64,000 nucleotides of DNA. It comes from Odontocerum albicorne. Taxonomy: Eukaryota; Arthropoda; Insecta; Trichoptera; Odontoceridae. The stretch covers positions 19,255,513 to 19,319,512 of the forward strand of contig OX463865.1 in NCBI GenBank assembly GCA_949825065.1, read 5' to 3'. Each line of letters opens with the position of its first letter. Position 1 is the stretch's first letter. The translations under genes were made by a program, and so were the position numbers. Shown in pieces: positions 52,436-63,876 of this stretch. Under the pieces are notes generated by a model, which searched no databases, was not told where the DNA came from, and saw nothing but the letters and a program-made list of their open reading frames with translations.

Positions 52436-52590
52436 GATCTTCCGAACAGGTTGTAAAAGGGCATGTCTCTAAATATTGATATGTATTCCATCAACTTACA
52501 AAAAGAAAAACCCTGCAAAACTTACAAGGCATGATAATAAATTTGCAGAAATCTCCTAACAGGTTGTCAAAGAATGTGTCTTAACATAAT
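52436..52590 (+). repeat. dispersed motif shared with 60828 and 63950
   Basis: AACAGGTTGT(C/A)AAA followed by GTGTCT and a GTATTCCATCAAC-like block recurs at 60833 and 63955. The class is unknown. Confidence 0.45.
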
Positions 52591-52593
52591 ATA

Positions 52594-52817
52594 TTAACCA
52601 CTTGACAGTTTTGCCCGAGCGGTACTCGGGCACGAAGTTGTACTTGTTGTACTGACGAGCCTGAGCCTCGTTCGGGCAAATCTTGTTTCGATTTATTGGG
52701 AGTGTTTCTCCCGAGCGTCGTTTTGGCAGATCTTGTTTCAACTTGTTTTCTCCAAACGGAATATATTTTCGTATAGAATGTATTCGTTCACAGTTCGTCA
52801 TTGTGTTAAGTGGTTAA
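52594..52817. mobile_element. TTAA-flanked piggyBac-like MITE, family 4
   Basis: TTAA at both ends; tips TTAACCACTTGACAGTTTTG and, inverted, TTAACCACTTAACACAATG. The interior repeats GCCCGAGCG/CGGGCA(C/A) modules. It is 224 bp with no coding sequence. Confidence 0.8.
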
Positions 52818-52849
52818 TATGTAGTTGTCATAATGATGTTGATCGTATA

Positions 52850-53466
52850 TTAACCCTTCCTTCCCTGTGATGTGTAACTAGTACACATTGCTTCTAAAAA
52901 CTTTAATATCTCTATAAATATAATAAATACTGGGTTCACATTTTAGGTATTCCTCCGTATAATACATTTACGCATTGAAGGAAAAAATTAATATTAATAA
53001 TAATTAGCACTTATCGGCCACATCAGAGATATTTTGTGGAAATCAGAAATAAATTCACCAATACAATCAAACGTGTGCCAGTGTGTGACGTAGGTATAAT
53101 CATTCTAAAAAACCGCTATGGGTGAGGAAGCGACGCTATTCACGTCTCACTCTCACTCTACTTCGGTATATGGGAACGCAAGAAATAGAATCTCAGTTCG
53201 CTCGCTTCAGTAGCTCGCGGGCATCCATTTGAGGTGGTCTCTTCGCCCGTTTTGTGAGCGTCGTCCGATGTTTTTTTCATGTTTTCAGCAATTAAATTTC
53301 AATTAATATCACTTTTGACTTAAAATTTAATTAATTTAAGCGATTGGCTATGAATATTCTTATTTTTCCGATTTTAAATCGCTCATTTTTACATGTGTAT
53401 TGATGTGTATTGAATACACATCACCGGAACGGGTTGATTTTTTTAGCACAAGAAGGGAAAGGTGAA
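52850..53466 (-). mobile_element. TTAA-type MITE, family 1 copy 3
   Basis: Inverse of 28930-29546: left TTAACCCTTCCTTCCCTGTG, right end AAGAAGGGAAAGGTGAA. TTAA is intact on the left only. It starts 33 bases after the preceding MITE. Confidence 0.8.
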
Positions 53467-53615
53467 ACTGTTAAATATTTCGAATTCCTATAATATCGCC
53501 AGCTGATGCATTTAATTGCATTTCAATGCAGCGTATGTATTGCATTTACAAATAATCTTCGCTCCTCCCACAGTGAGAAACCACGCCTACATATGATACA
53601 TGCATATATCAACAA

Positions 53616-54946
53616 TGAAGTTGTTGCACTAACTGGATTTTATAAAGATTGATATGTAAATCAGTATATAAAGATAGATATGTAAATCAGTATACAATGT
53701 TGAACAGGGCGTGGGAGTATTCCAGATGTAATGGTTTATCTTCAGGATGAAGTTGATGCACTAACTGGATTTTATAAAGATTGATATGTAAATCAGTATA
53801 TAAAGATAGATATGTAAATCAGTATGCAATGTTGAACAGGGCGTGGGAGTATTCCAGATGTAATGGTTTATCTTCAGGATGAAGTTGTTGCACTAACTGG
53901 ATTTTATAAAGATTGATATGTAAATCAGTATATAAAGATAGATATGTAAATCAGTATGCAATGTTGAACAGGGCGTGGGAGTATTCCAGATGTAATGGTT
54001 TATCTTCAGGATGAAGTTGTTGCACTAACTGGATTTTATAAAGATTGATATGTAAATCAGTATATAAAGATAGATATGTAAATCAGTATGCAATGTTGAA
54101 CAGGGCGTGGGAGTATTCCAGATGTAATGGTTTATCTTCAGGATGAAGTTGTTGCACTAACTGGATTTTATAAAGATAGATATGTAAATCCGTATATAAA
54201 GATAGATATGTAAATCAGTATGCAATGTTGAACAGGGCGTGGGAGTATTCCAGATGTAATGGTTTATCTTCAGGATGAAGTTGTTGCACTAACTGGATTT
54301 TATAAAGAGAGATATGTAAATCCGTATATAAAGATAGATATGTAAATCAGTATGCAATGTTGAACAGGGCGTGGGAGTATTCCAGATGTAATGGTTTATC
54401 TTCAGGATGAAGTTGTTGCACTAACTGGATTTTATAAAGATAGATATGTAAATCCGTATATAAAGATAGATATGTAAATCAGTATGCAATGTTGAACAGG
54501 GCGTGGGAGTATTCCAGATGTAATGGTTTATCTTCAGGATGAAGTTGTTGCACTAACTGGATTTTATAAAGATAGATATGTAAATCCGTATATAAAGATA
54601 GATATGTAAATCAGTATGCAATGTTGAACAGGGCGTGGGAGTATTCCAGATGTAATGGTTTATCTTCAGGATGAAGTTGTTGCACTAACTGGATTTTATA
54701 AAGATAGATATGTAAATCCGTATATAAAGATAGATATGTAAATCAGTATGCAATGTTGAACAGGGCGTGGGAGTATTCCAGATGTAATGGTTTATCTTCA
54801 GGATGAAGTTGTTGCACTAACTGGATTTAATAAAGATATATATGTAAATCCGTATATAAAGATAGATATGTAAATCAGTATGCAATGTTGAACAGGGCGT
54901 GGGAGTATTCCAGATGTAATGGTTTATCTTCAGGATGAAGTTGTTG
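53616..54946. repeat. 132-bp tandem array, ten units
   Basis: GTTGAACAGGGCGTGGGAGT occurs at 53699 and then every 132 bases to 54887. Each unit contains a doubled sub-motif GATATGTAAATC(A/C)GTATATAAAG. Units 1-4 carry GATTGATATG; later units carry GATAGATATG. No open frame crosses units. Confidence 0.97.
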
Positions 54947-54949
54947 ATA

Positions 54950-55211
54950 TTAGTTCTGTAAGTTGGTACGTATTATAGAACAGAGGGTGATTCCTGGCAC
55001 GGCTATATTTATTAGGGAAATATAAACTTAGTGCTTCTAGTATCACGGGACATTTAAAACAACCTTGAAAAACCTTTATTAGGAATATCCCAATGGATTC
55101 TTGCCTTCTTGTTTCGAGGCTTCTATAGTTACACACCGTGAGAAGTCGACATGGTGACCATATTTTGGGCAATCTCTCTTTGTTCTGTACCAATATAGCA
55201 AAGAAATTCAT
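54950..55211 (-). pseudogene. jockey-like LINE C-terminal fragment (LINE-G)
   Basis: The minus strand reads NYRSLETRRQESIGIFLIKV and QGCFKCPVILEALSLYFPN, then YSRARNHPLFYNTYQLTE, matching the post-RT region (SL--RR---L-FL-KL--G-I-CP-LL) of jockey-like LINEs. It is open but truncated on both sides. Confidence 0.65.
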
Positions 55212-55223
55212 TCAAGTACTCGT

Positions 55224-55755
55224 AAAGGGTCTTTCAAATTAAGCGGTTTTTTAATTCTTCGATAAAACACAGATGGCGTCGAAAACTTGCCTGGGTCTTG
55301 TGACATTTGAGAAATTTAATGTATAACATTTATAAAAATGGAGTCATATACGATACAACAACGTGTTCAAATTGTTGCATTATTTAAAATATTGTAATCT
55401 CCGGAAACCGGACACCGTTGGACTATTTTCTCTGGGGTTACGTGAAAAGCCAGGTCTATAAGAATGACCCTCGATCAACTCCTGAGCTGAAGGACGAAAT
55501 TATTCGCGTTACTGGTGAGTTAGAACCGCAATTATGCCAAAATGTCATCGAAAATTTTTACAAAGGAGTGGACATCTTGTGGAACTGCAAGAGGTGGACA
55601 TTTGGCGGATATTGTTTTTTTTGTGTTTAAATATCGTACATTATACTTCAATGACCAATAAAAAGTTTATTTTGAAATCAAAGCAAATTGTGTGTTTTAT
55701 TCAAGAATTTAAAAAAATATTGAATTGAAAAAACTCGCTTAATTTTAAAGATAAA
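55224..55755 (+). mobile_element. GGGTCTTTCAAATTGAG transposon, copy 3 (internally deleted)
   Basis: The left tip is TAAAGGGTCTTTCAAATTAA; the right tip is decayed. The transposase start MESYTIQQRVQIVALFK (55337) is joined by a deletion near 55395 to its C-terminus LDYFLWGYVKSQVYKNDPRS, TPELKDEIIRVTGELEPQLC and a stop. The aspartate before YFLWG is in the position of a third catalytic residue. Confidence 0.75.
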
Positions 55756-56219
55756 GCAAGGAGACAAAGGAAAATTAAGAAGAAAAGAAATTCTGAGTTA
55801 ATGTATGGTATTCGTTATCTGCTTTTAAAACACGTTTTTATACAAAATAATTATAAGAAACATAATTTTTCCAATACGTGTTTAATCTACCTTTAATTAC
55901 GTAAGTCGTTCTCGAGAAAATAAAAAAATAAAATGGTAGATTTATTTGTTATGTATAAATTAAAATTGTTATTTGTCGCCCGCAATTTTATCGCCAATTC
56001 CCCTCATTAGAGCATAATTAAGATAAAATATCGCTGAGGAACGATTTAATTATTGTGTTTATGAACATTTATTATTCTTATTTTAAATCGAAACTGATAT
56101 TTCCAATGAATTAATCGAGACGAAAAAATTCCCAAGAAACAATTAAAAAAATAAACGGACGCTTTATTATTTCTAAGTTGTTATTTTTATTAAATTTATT
56201 TATTCATCCTGTTGTTTAG
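55756..56219. other. no recognisable feature
   Basis: Very AT-rich; no frames. Confidence 0.5.
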
Positions 56220-56475
56220 CTCATGACAGAATAATAACTTCCACGATTGCCTCTGACGACCCTCTCCATCCATTCCTGCTCTCCGTGGCTCGAAGAACAG
56301 TTGTTGCATCTCTCACTTGTTCAGTCCGATGCGTTGAGATTGTTTCTCTTATGCGTCGTCCTATGTTACTGCGCCTCCAGTAACCAAAAACATTTCTAAA
56401 CTGTCTCCTTGGTTACAAGCAATGTGCCCAAAGAATCAGGAGCCTAGTTGAAGGCATGTTGTCATTGTCTTATAA
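56220..56475 (-). pseudogene. possible LINE C-terminal fragment
   Basis: The minus-strand frame GRRIRETISTHRTEQVRDAT, then TVLRATESRNGWRGSSEAIV, ends at a stop near 56222 and resembles the A-(D/E)R--WR motif that ends many LINE ORFs. The family is not identified. Confidence 0.4.
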
Positions 56476-56514
56476 TCGCAAACAAATTATGATTAGTCAG
56501 TGGCCGTGGTCTAA

Positions 56515-57989
56515 GGCCTCGGCCACACAGAAAGGAGCCTCGCTTGATGCTTAGAGCTATGCTGCGAATTAGGCGACATCATAGTATAAATAGGCCAAAA
56601 CCCATACGATGGTTGTCGCCAAAGAAAGAATACGAGAATTGAATTTTGAATACAAGAGAGCGAGAGAGGAATACTTGGATTCTCTCCGAAAGTAATTCAA
56701 AATTTGAATATCGGTGGGTCCGTGATACTGAACGAATTTTAAATACCTAGCTAACAATTTTTGAACCGGTGTAAAAGGGGACGATGTATAAATGATATAT
56801 ATAAACAAATTTTACATTTATGAATATATATTTTCATAAATGTAGAATTTTTTACTTCCGTGAATATTTCACGGGCTGCAACTAGTATCCTAGAATCTCC
56901 TAGCGAACAGATCCGGTTAATTAACAAGATGGCGGAAGTTTTAATGACAATTGTGTATAAAAGGGAGCCTTTGTGGAACCCATCGAGCAATTTATACAAA
57001 AATGTACCTGTAATAAAATCACTTTGGAATGAAGTTGCGCAGAAAGTAAATAAAGATGGTAAGTTTGGGCTTGGCATTTTATTTAGGCCTCGGCCACACA
57101 GTTAGGAGCCTCGCTTGGTGCTTAGAGCTACTCTGCGAGTTAGGCGACATATCCTAGCGAACCAACGCACCCCATTCTATCGCAATGGTCACACTGCACG
57201 CTTCGCGCCACGCAACATGAAGATTAGTCACCTAGTGAATCTCCTAGCAAACAGACGTGTGGTTAATTTTATTGTGTCACCAAGTGATTTTACAAGATGA
57301 TGCAAGTTTTAATAACAGCTGCGTATAAAAGAGAGCCTTTGTGGAACCCATCGAGCAAATTATACAAAAATGTACCTGTAATAAAATCACTTTGGAATGA
57401 AGTTGCGCAGAAAGTAAATAAAGATGGTAAATTTGGGCTGGGCATTTTATTAAGGCCTCGGCCACACAGTTAGGAGCCTCGCTTGGTGCTTAGAGCTACG
57501 CTGCGAGTTAGGCGACATATCCTAGCAAACCAACGCACCCCATACTATCGCAATGGTCACACTGCACGCTTCGCGCCACGCAACATGAAGATTAGTCACC
57601 TAGTGAATCTCCTAACAAACAGACGTGTGGTTAATTTTATTGAGTCACCAAGTGATTTTACAAGATGGCAGAAGTTTTAATAACAGCTGTGTATAAAAGG
57701 GAGCCTTTGTGGAACCTATCGAGAAAATTATGATATACAAAAATGTACCTGTAATAAAATCACTTTGGAATGAAGTTGCACAGGAAGTAAATAAAGATGT
57801 TACCATAAATTGAAATGAAATTGGTTAGTTTTGAGAGTGACATCGTGTGTTGACTCAACCGCTCCCAAATGTCAAATAAATTTGTGCGTAGCACTTTGGT
57901 GTGGCCAGGCATAAAGTCACCTAGTATATGAGTCACGTAAAATCTATCTAGATTAGCACCTAACGAAGCATTTTGGTGTGGCCTCGGCC
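56515..57989 (+). mobile_element. composite PIF/Harbinger element with tandem MADF-like exons
   Basis: TAA flanks both outer ends (56512-56514 and 57990-57992). The GGCCTCGGCCACACAG tip occurs three times in direct orientation (56515, 57086, 57454), each followed by the same 5' region and exon. Only the last unit continues to the opposite tip. The internal period is 368 bp for the last two units; the first is longer because 56580-56880 holds unrelated sequence. Confidence 0.8.
56929..57058 (+). pseudogene. MADF/Myb-like first exon of a Harbinger accessory gene
   Basis: The frame MAEVLMTIVYKREPLWNPSS then NLYKNVPVIKSLWNEVAQKV, followed by NKDG, ends at GGTAAGT, a consensus 5' splice site at 57059. 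The W-P-------YK-------W--VA pattern is that of MADF domains, and PIF/Harbinger elements usually carry a second gene for a Myb/MADF-like DNA-binding partner of the nuclease. The rest of the gene is absent. Copies two (about 57297) and three (57665) have a damaged start or an early stop. Confidence 0.6.
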
Positions 57990-57992
57990 TAA

Positions 57993-58260
57993 CGGTTAGC
58001 ACTCGCTTTAAGCGAGCGGGCGTCCCAGGATCGATTCCTCGTTTAGGCGCGGATGTCATCGGATAACAGTGGGCGGGGTGCTACCGATAGGGAGTTGTTG
58101 GGTGGGGCGGGTGAGCGGGAGGATGTTGGAACCGACGATGCCTGCTAGGGAGCCGCTGACATAAAAAATAATCCCGTAGGATATGTTCGCCACGCACAGC
58201 TGGTATGGCTGTTACGAGCAACGCGACTTGACGATTATGCGGGGATAGAGAGGAAACTCA
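57993..58260 (+). repeat. tRNA-like SINE, third type, GC-rich
   Basis: CGGTTAGCACTCGC followed by CCCAGGATCGATTCCTCGTT resembles boxes A and B, then a GC-rich body (GGGCGGGGTG, GGGTGGGGCGGGTGAGCGGG). It abuts the Harbinger TSD. No acceptor stem is seen. Confidence 0.5.
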
Positions 58261-58264
58261 CATA

Positions 58265-58640
58265 AACTATTCAAAATACTTTCGTACAACTACTCAATAT
58301 ACTTCCTCAAAGTATAACTCATTAAAGTATAATACAACTACTCAAAATACTTCCTCAAAGTATATTACAACTTCTCAGAATTCTTCCTCAGAGTATGATA
58401 CTCGTACAAATACTCAAAATACTTCCTCAAAATATATAGTACAACTACTCAAAATTCTTCCTCAGAGTATAATACAAGCACTTAAAATGCTTCCTCAAAG
58501 TATAGTACAGTTGTACTATACTTTGAGGAAGTATTTTGAGTAGTTACTCAAAATACTTTCTCAAAGTATAGTACAACTACTCAAAATACTTTCTCAAAGT
58601 ATAGTACAACTACTCAAAATACTTTCTCAAAGAGTACTTC
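58265..58640. repeat. degenerate 33-36 bp tandem repeat with an inverted unit
   Basis: The unit ACTACTCAAAATACTTCCTC plus AAAGTATAGTACA repeats about ten times. One unit (58507-58544) is inverted, creating a palindrome with its left neighbour. Confidence 0.85.
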
Positions 58641-58659
58641 TCAAATCACTGACAATTCT

Positions 58660-58687
58660 CAGATCTCTCTCTCTCTCTCTCTCTCTT
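58660..58687. repeat. (CT)n microsatellite
   Basis: About a dozen CT dinucleotides. Confidence 0.95.
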
Positions 58688-58689
58688 TC

Positions 58690-58860
58690 AGGCTAAACCC
58701 AGAGGTTGCGGGTTCGATTCTCACTGGAACCCAGATTTACAAAAATAAGTTTTTTCAGTCTGGCTTTCATTTAATCCTTAAGGCTCACTTACTGGGACCG
58801 AAGACAATATTGTCTTCCGGCCACGCTTTTCAATATGTTCGAAACACTAATTCGGATATA
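58690..58860 (+). repeat. SINE 3' part
   Basis: CCCAGAGGTTGCGGGTTCGA, TTTTTTCAGTCTGGCTTTCA and then GAAGACAATATTGTCTTCCG, shared with 4690-4770. The box A region is replaced by the CT run. Confidence 0.65.
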
Positions 58861-58974
58861 TTAAGAGGTGCCATACAATTAAAAATAGGAACTACAAATA
58901 CTAGTTTATCCTGAAATTACACGTGTATTTTCTAAGGCAATCGAAATGAAAATACATTTAAAAAATAAGATATC

Positions 58975-59384
58975 AAAAGGTATGGGTTCATGCCATAACA
59001 TCCTCCCAATCGAGATACGCCCCCACCATTAGAGGGCGAGGTCGGCCGCGAGATCATCAGCTGTTTTTCAACCCATATCCTTATACGCGAAAATTATGAT
59101 ACAAAAAAAATAATACTAATTAAACAGTTAATACTGTGTTATGAACTTAATATATCTGTACGACAATTATTCAAAAATATCAATGCGCACATTCACACAT
59201 AAATGCTGATTATCATGAACTCTAAAAGCGCTTTTAAGCAACGCAAATAGTGCTATCGTGATAAAAAAAAATATCTATTTTAGAATAAACAGAAAACAAA
59301 AGTCAAATAAAAATAAAACAAAAGATAAATAAATGTGTGACAGAAAACGGAATGAAGGGATTAATACGGAATGAAGTTACTTAT
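58975..59384. other. repeat-R-like block, then unassigned AT-rich DNA
   Basis: CATAACATCCTCCCAATCGA followed by GATACGCCCCCACCA matches 25963-25995. The rest (59046-59384) shows nothing recognisable. Confidence 0.45.
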
Positions 59385-60825
59385 TTATTATTAAACACTT
59401 TCAATTAATTATTATTAACATTTGAACTTTATTATTAAAACACTCTGACTTGATTCCTATTCAAATACTTGGACTTGTTTATTATTAAACACTTTCAATT
59501 AATTATTATTAAAACATTTGAACTTCATTATTAAAACACTTTGGTTTTATTCCTGTTCAAATTATTGGACTTATTTTTTATTAAACACTTTATATTAATT
59601 ATTTATTATTAAAACATTTGAACTTTATTATTAAAACACTCTGACTTGATTCCTATTCAAATACTTGGACTTGTTAATTATTAAACACTTTCAATTAATT
59701 ATTATTAAAACATTTGAACTTCATTATTAAAACACTTTGGTTTTATTCCTGTTCAAAGTATTGGACTTATTTATTATTAAACACTTTATATTAATTATTT
59801 ATTAAGTATTAAAACATTTGAACTTTATTATTAAAACACTCTGACTTGATTCCTATTCAAATACTTGGACTTGTTTATTATTAAACACTTTCAATTAATT
59901 ATTATTGAAACATTTGAACTTTATTGTTAAAACACTTTGACTTTATTCCCATTCAAAGTATTGGACTTATTTATTATTAAACACTTTATATTAATTATTT
60001 ATTATTAAAACATTTGAACTTTATTATTAAAACACTCTGACATGATTCCTATTGAAATACTTGGACTTGTTTATTATTAAACACTTTCAATTAATTATTA
60101 TTAAAACATTTGAACTTCATTATTAAAACACTTTGGTTTTATTCCTGTTCAAAGTATTGGATTTATTTATTATTAAACACTTTATATTAATTATTTATTA
60201 AGTATTAAAACATTTGAACTTTATTATTAAAACACTTTGACTTTATTCCTATTTAAATACTTGGACTTGTTTATTATTAAACACTTTCAATTAATTATTA
60301 TTAAAACATTTGAACTTCATTATTAAAACACTTTGGTTTTATTCCTGTTCAAAGTATTGGACTTATTTATTATTAAACACTTTATATTAATTATTTATTA
60401 TTAAAACATTTGAACTTTATTATTAAAACACTCTGACTTGATTCCTATTCAAATACTTGGACTTGTTTATTATTAAACACTTTCAATTAATTATTATTAA
60501 AACATTTGAACTTCATTATTAAAACACTTTGGTTTTATTCCTGTTCAAAGTATTGGACTTATTTATTATTAAACACTTTATATTAATTATTTATTAAGTA
60601 TTAAAACATTTGAACTTTATTATTAAAACACTCTGACTTGATTCCTATTCAAATACTTGTCTTGTTTATTATTAAACACTTTCAATTAATTATTATTGAA
60701 ACATTTGAACTTTATTGTTAAAACACTTTGACTTTATTCTCATTCAAATACTTGGACTTGTTTATTATTAAACACTTTCAATTAATTATTATTAAATCAT
60801 TTGAATTTTATTATTAAAACACTTA
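59385..60825. repeat. AT-rich dimeric satellite
   Basis: Two related ~95-100 bp units alternate: one with CTCTGACTTGATTCCTATTC and CTTTCAATTAATT, the other with CTTTGGTTTTATTCCTGTTC and CTTTATATTAATT. Dimers recur every 190-202 bp (59449, 59639, 59840, 60036 and on), about seven times. Confidence 0.92.
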
Positions 60826-60827
60826 AA

Positions 60828-60957
60828 ATAGGTTGTCAAAAAACGTGTCTAAACATGTGTATTCCGTCAACTGACAAAAAAGAAATATTCTTGTAGACCT
60901 TCAACCTTTAAGCAACAGTTTCATGATTTCTGAGTCCTGATTTATAACATGGGCAAT
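60828..60957 (+). repeat. dispersed motif (as at 52436 and 63950)
   Basis: AGGTTGTCAAAAAACGTGTC followed by TATTCCGTCAACTGACAAAA. It sits exactly between two satellites. Confidence 0.45.
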
Positions 60958-62645
60958 AATGAAATATCCTAGATAATGAAAATATCCAATACCCTAAATA
61001 ATGAAAAGGACAATACCCCAGATAATGAAAAGGTTCGTATATACCCTATCTAGATAATGAAATACCCTAGATAATGAAAATATACAATACCCTACATAAT
61101 GAAAAGGACAATACCCTAGATAATGAAAAGGTTCGTATATACCCTATCTAGATAATGAAATACCCTAGATAATGAAAATATCCAATACCCTAAATAATGA
61201 AAAGGACAATACCCTAGATAATGAAAAGGATCGTCTATACCCTATCTAGATAATGAAATACCCTAGATAATGAAAATATCCAATACCCTAAATAATGAAA
61301 AGGACAATACCCTAGATAATGAAAAGGATCGTCTATACCCTATCTAGATAATGAAATACCCTAGATAATGAAAATATCCAATACCCTAAATAATGAAAAG
61401 GACAATACCCTAGATAATGAAAAGGTTCGTATATACCCTATCTAGATAATGAAATACCCTAGATAATGAAAATATCCAATACCCTAAATAATGAAAAGGA
61501 CAATACCCTAGATAATGAAAAGGTTCGTATATACCCTATCTAGATAATGAAATACCCTAGATAATGAAAATATCCAATACCCTAAATAATGAAAAGGACA
61601 ATACCCTAGATAATGAAAAGGATCGTCTATACCCTATCTAGATAATGAAATACCCTAGATAATGAAAATATCCAATACCCTAAATAATGAAAAGGACAAT
61701 ACCCTAGATAATGAAAAGGTTCGTATATACCCTATCTAGATAATGAAATACCCTAGATAATGAAAATATCCAATACCCTAAATAATGAAAAGGACAATAC
61801 CCTAGATAATGAAAAGGATCGTCTATACCCTATCTAGATAATGAAATACCCTAGATAATGAAAATATCCAATACCCTAAATAATGAAAAGGACAATACCC
61901 TAGATAATGAAAAGGATCGTCTATACCCTATCTAGATAATGAAATACCCTTGATAATGAAAATATCCAATACCCTAAATAATGAAAAGGACAATACCCTA
62001 GATAATGAAAAGGTTCGTATATACCCTATCTAGATAATGAAATACCCTAGATTATGAAAATATCCAATACCCTAAATAATGAAAAGGACAATACCCTAGA
62101 TAATGAAAAGGTTCGTATATACCCTATCTAGATAATGAAATACCCTAGATAATGAAAATATCCAATACCCTACATAATGAAAAGGACAATACCCTAGATA
62201 ATGAAAAGGTTCGTATATACCCTATCTAGATAATGAAATACCCTAGATAATGAAAATATCCAATACCCTAAATAATGAAAAGGACAATACCCTAGATAAT
62301 GAAAAGGTTCGTATATACCCTATCTAGATAATGAAATGCCCTAGATAATGAAAATATCCAATACCCTAAATAATGAAAAGGACAATACCCTAGATAATGA
62401 AAAGGTTCGTATATACCCTATCTAGATAATGAAATACCCTAGATAATGAAAATATCCAATACCCTAAATAATGAAAAGGACAATACCCTAGATAATGAAA
62501 AGGTTCGTCTATACCCTATCTAGATAATGAAATACCCTAGATAATGAAAATATCCAATACCCTAAATAATGAAAAGGACAATACCCTAGATAATGAAAAG
62601 GTTCGTATATACCCTATCTAGATAATGAAATACCCTAGATAATGA
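60958..62645. repeat. 98-bp satellite, about 17 units
   Basis: CTATCTAGATAATGAAATAC recurs every 98 bases from about 61046. Each unit is four diverged sub-repeats of ACCCTAGATAATGAAA. Units differ mainly in GGTTCGTATA versus GGATCGTCTA. A short remnant reappears at 63897-63950, beyond the mariner. Confidence 0.97.
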
Positions 62646-62759
62646 ATAATATTACGTGGGTCGTCCAGAAAGTAAAGAACGTCTTGGCATAACTAAATAA
62701 AAACGAAAGATATCAACACAAAACTTTATTTACAAAGTCACAGTACCTTACTCTATTTT

Positions 62760-63025
62760 TCAATGTAGTCGCCATAGCTGTCAAGGCACTTGTTGTAACG
62801 TGGAACCTATTTTTCAATTCCGATGTTATACTCTTCTACCGCCAAAGATTTGAGCCAGGATGTCACTTCTTGTTTGAGGTCTACATCGTTTGCGAACTGT
62901 TTTCGATCCAGAAAATTCCTTTAGTTTCGGGAATAAGTGAAAATCACTCTGTACCAAGTCAGGGCTGTAAGGAGGATGCCCAAAAATTTCCCACATAAGA
63001 CGTTGAAGTTCTCACTGTAGTCAAA
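62760..63025 (-). pseudogene. mariner transposase C-terminus
   Basis: The minus strand reads GHPPYSPDLVQSDFHLFPKL then KEFSG, with the third catalytic aspartate in QSDFHLF. The following C-terminal region is full of frame breaks. Confidence 0.75.
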
Positions 63026-63394
63026 TTCTTAAAGTATGAATAGCAAACTAATTTGGCACCCACAGTTTGTGAAGATCAAAATGCCTAGAATAAAATATTT
63101 ACATAATTTTTTTTTTTTTCAAAATTTGTCGTTTTTTCATATGATTTTATATTTATAAATATATATAAAAATTGTTTAAAAAATAGTATAATTCTATTCA
63201 TGCTGAAATTTTCATAATACTTTCTTAGAAGAAAATATGCATTTCAATTGCATGTGATTTATTCATCTTATTCTGAAACATAGCTATGAATTCTTATAAA
63301 TCAAATCTATATTGTTGCGTATGACTGACATTATGCAAAAATACATATATGCAATGCATAAGAAAAAAAAAGGAATAAAAAATATATATCCTCA

Positions 63395-63600
63395 TTTCAT
63401 CCCCTTAGCCCATGAGGCTCAGGGTCCCATCGCCTGCAGAAGGCCCTGCCACCTAGTTTCCTTTCCTGTACCAACATAATCATTGAATTCCATTTCAGAG
63501 CCAATATATTTTCTCAATGTTTCCTTCTGTTTCCTAATATATGTCATAGGCGATCCACAAAACCTGTCTTCGCCTTCTGCTTTCCTCACCGAGAATACAT
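63395..63600 (-). pseudogene. possible LINE fragment within the mariner
   Basis: The minus-strand frame MTYIRKQKETLRKYIGSEME then FNDYVGTGKETRWQGLLQAM resembles a LINE ORF C-terminus (DR-RWR-LL). If right, it inserted into the mariner. The family is unknown. Confidence 0.4.
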
Positions 63601-63607
63601 GTACTGT

Positions 63608-63715
63608 GCTTAAAGTTGCCTATAAATTTCGATAGGCTGAACATTTTGTGCATTCAGAAAACGAATGACACTACGCACTTCACATTTGGCGGGATTTTCG
63701 ATGGGCGCAGTCATT
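63608..63715 (-). pseudogene. mariner transposase N-terminus
   Basis: The minus strand reads MTAPIENPAKCEVRSVIRFL then NAQNVQPIEIYRQL, the start and first helix of a mariner transposase, before running into unrelated sequence. It belongs to the same element as 62760-63025. Confidence 0.75.
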
Positions 63716-63876
63716 TTGAAAGGTTACAGAACAAAGACGCACGACCGTTCAGCAACAAAACACGGCTCGCAGTGAAGCGAGGGAAGGAGCTAACTGACGC
63801 GCATACGATCGCGGTGGTGGGGGATCGGCGCAGGGCGTGGTGCGCAAACGTGTTTTTACTTTCTGGACGCGCCTAG

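Larger units (their letters stand above)
62655..63876 (-). mobile_element. mariner inserted in the 98-bp satellite, itself interrupted
   Basis: The left tip after TA is CGTGGGTCGTCCAGAAAGTA. The right end at 63848-63876 (TTTTTACTTTCTGGACGCGC) is its decayed inverse, also followed by TA. Satellite sequence resumes at 63897. The transposase is split by foreign sequence at about 63030-63608. Confidence 0.75.

Noticed and set aside
60958..62645. CRISPR-like regular spacing
   Set aside because: The units are contiguous tandem repeats without unique spacers, in a eukaryotic TE-rich context with no cas genes.
60958..62645. CCCTAA-like pieces suggesting interstitial telomere repeat
   Set aside because: CCCTA occurs within a 24-25 bp sub-repeat (ACCCTAGATAATGAAA), not as a short tandem CCTAA array.
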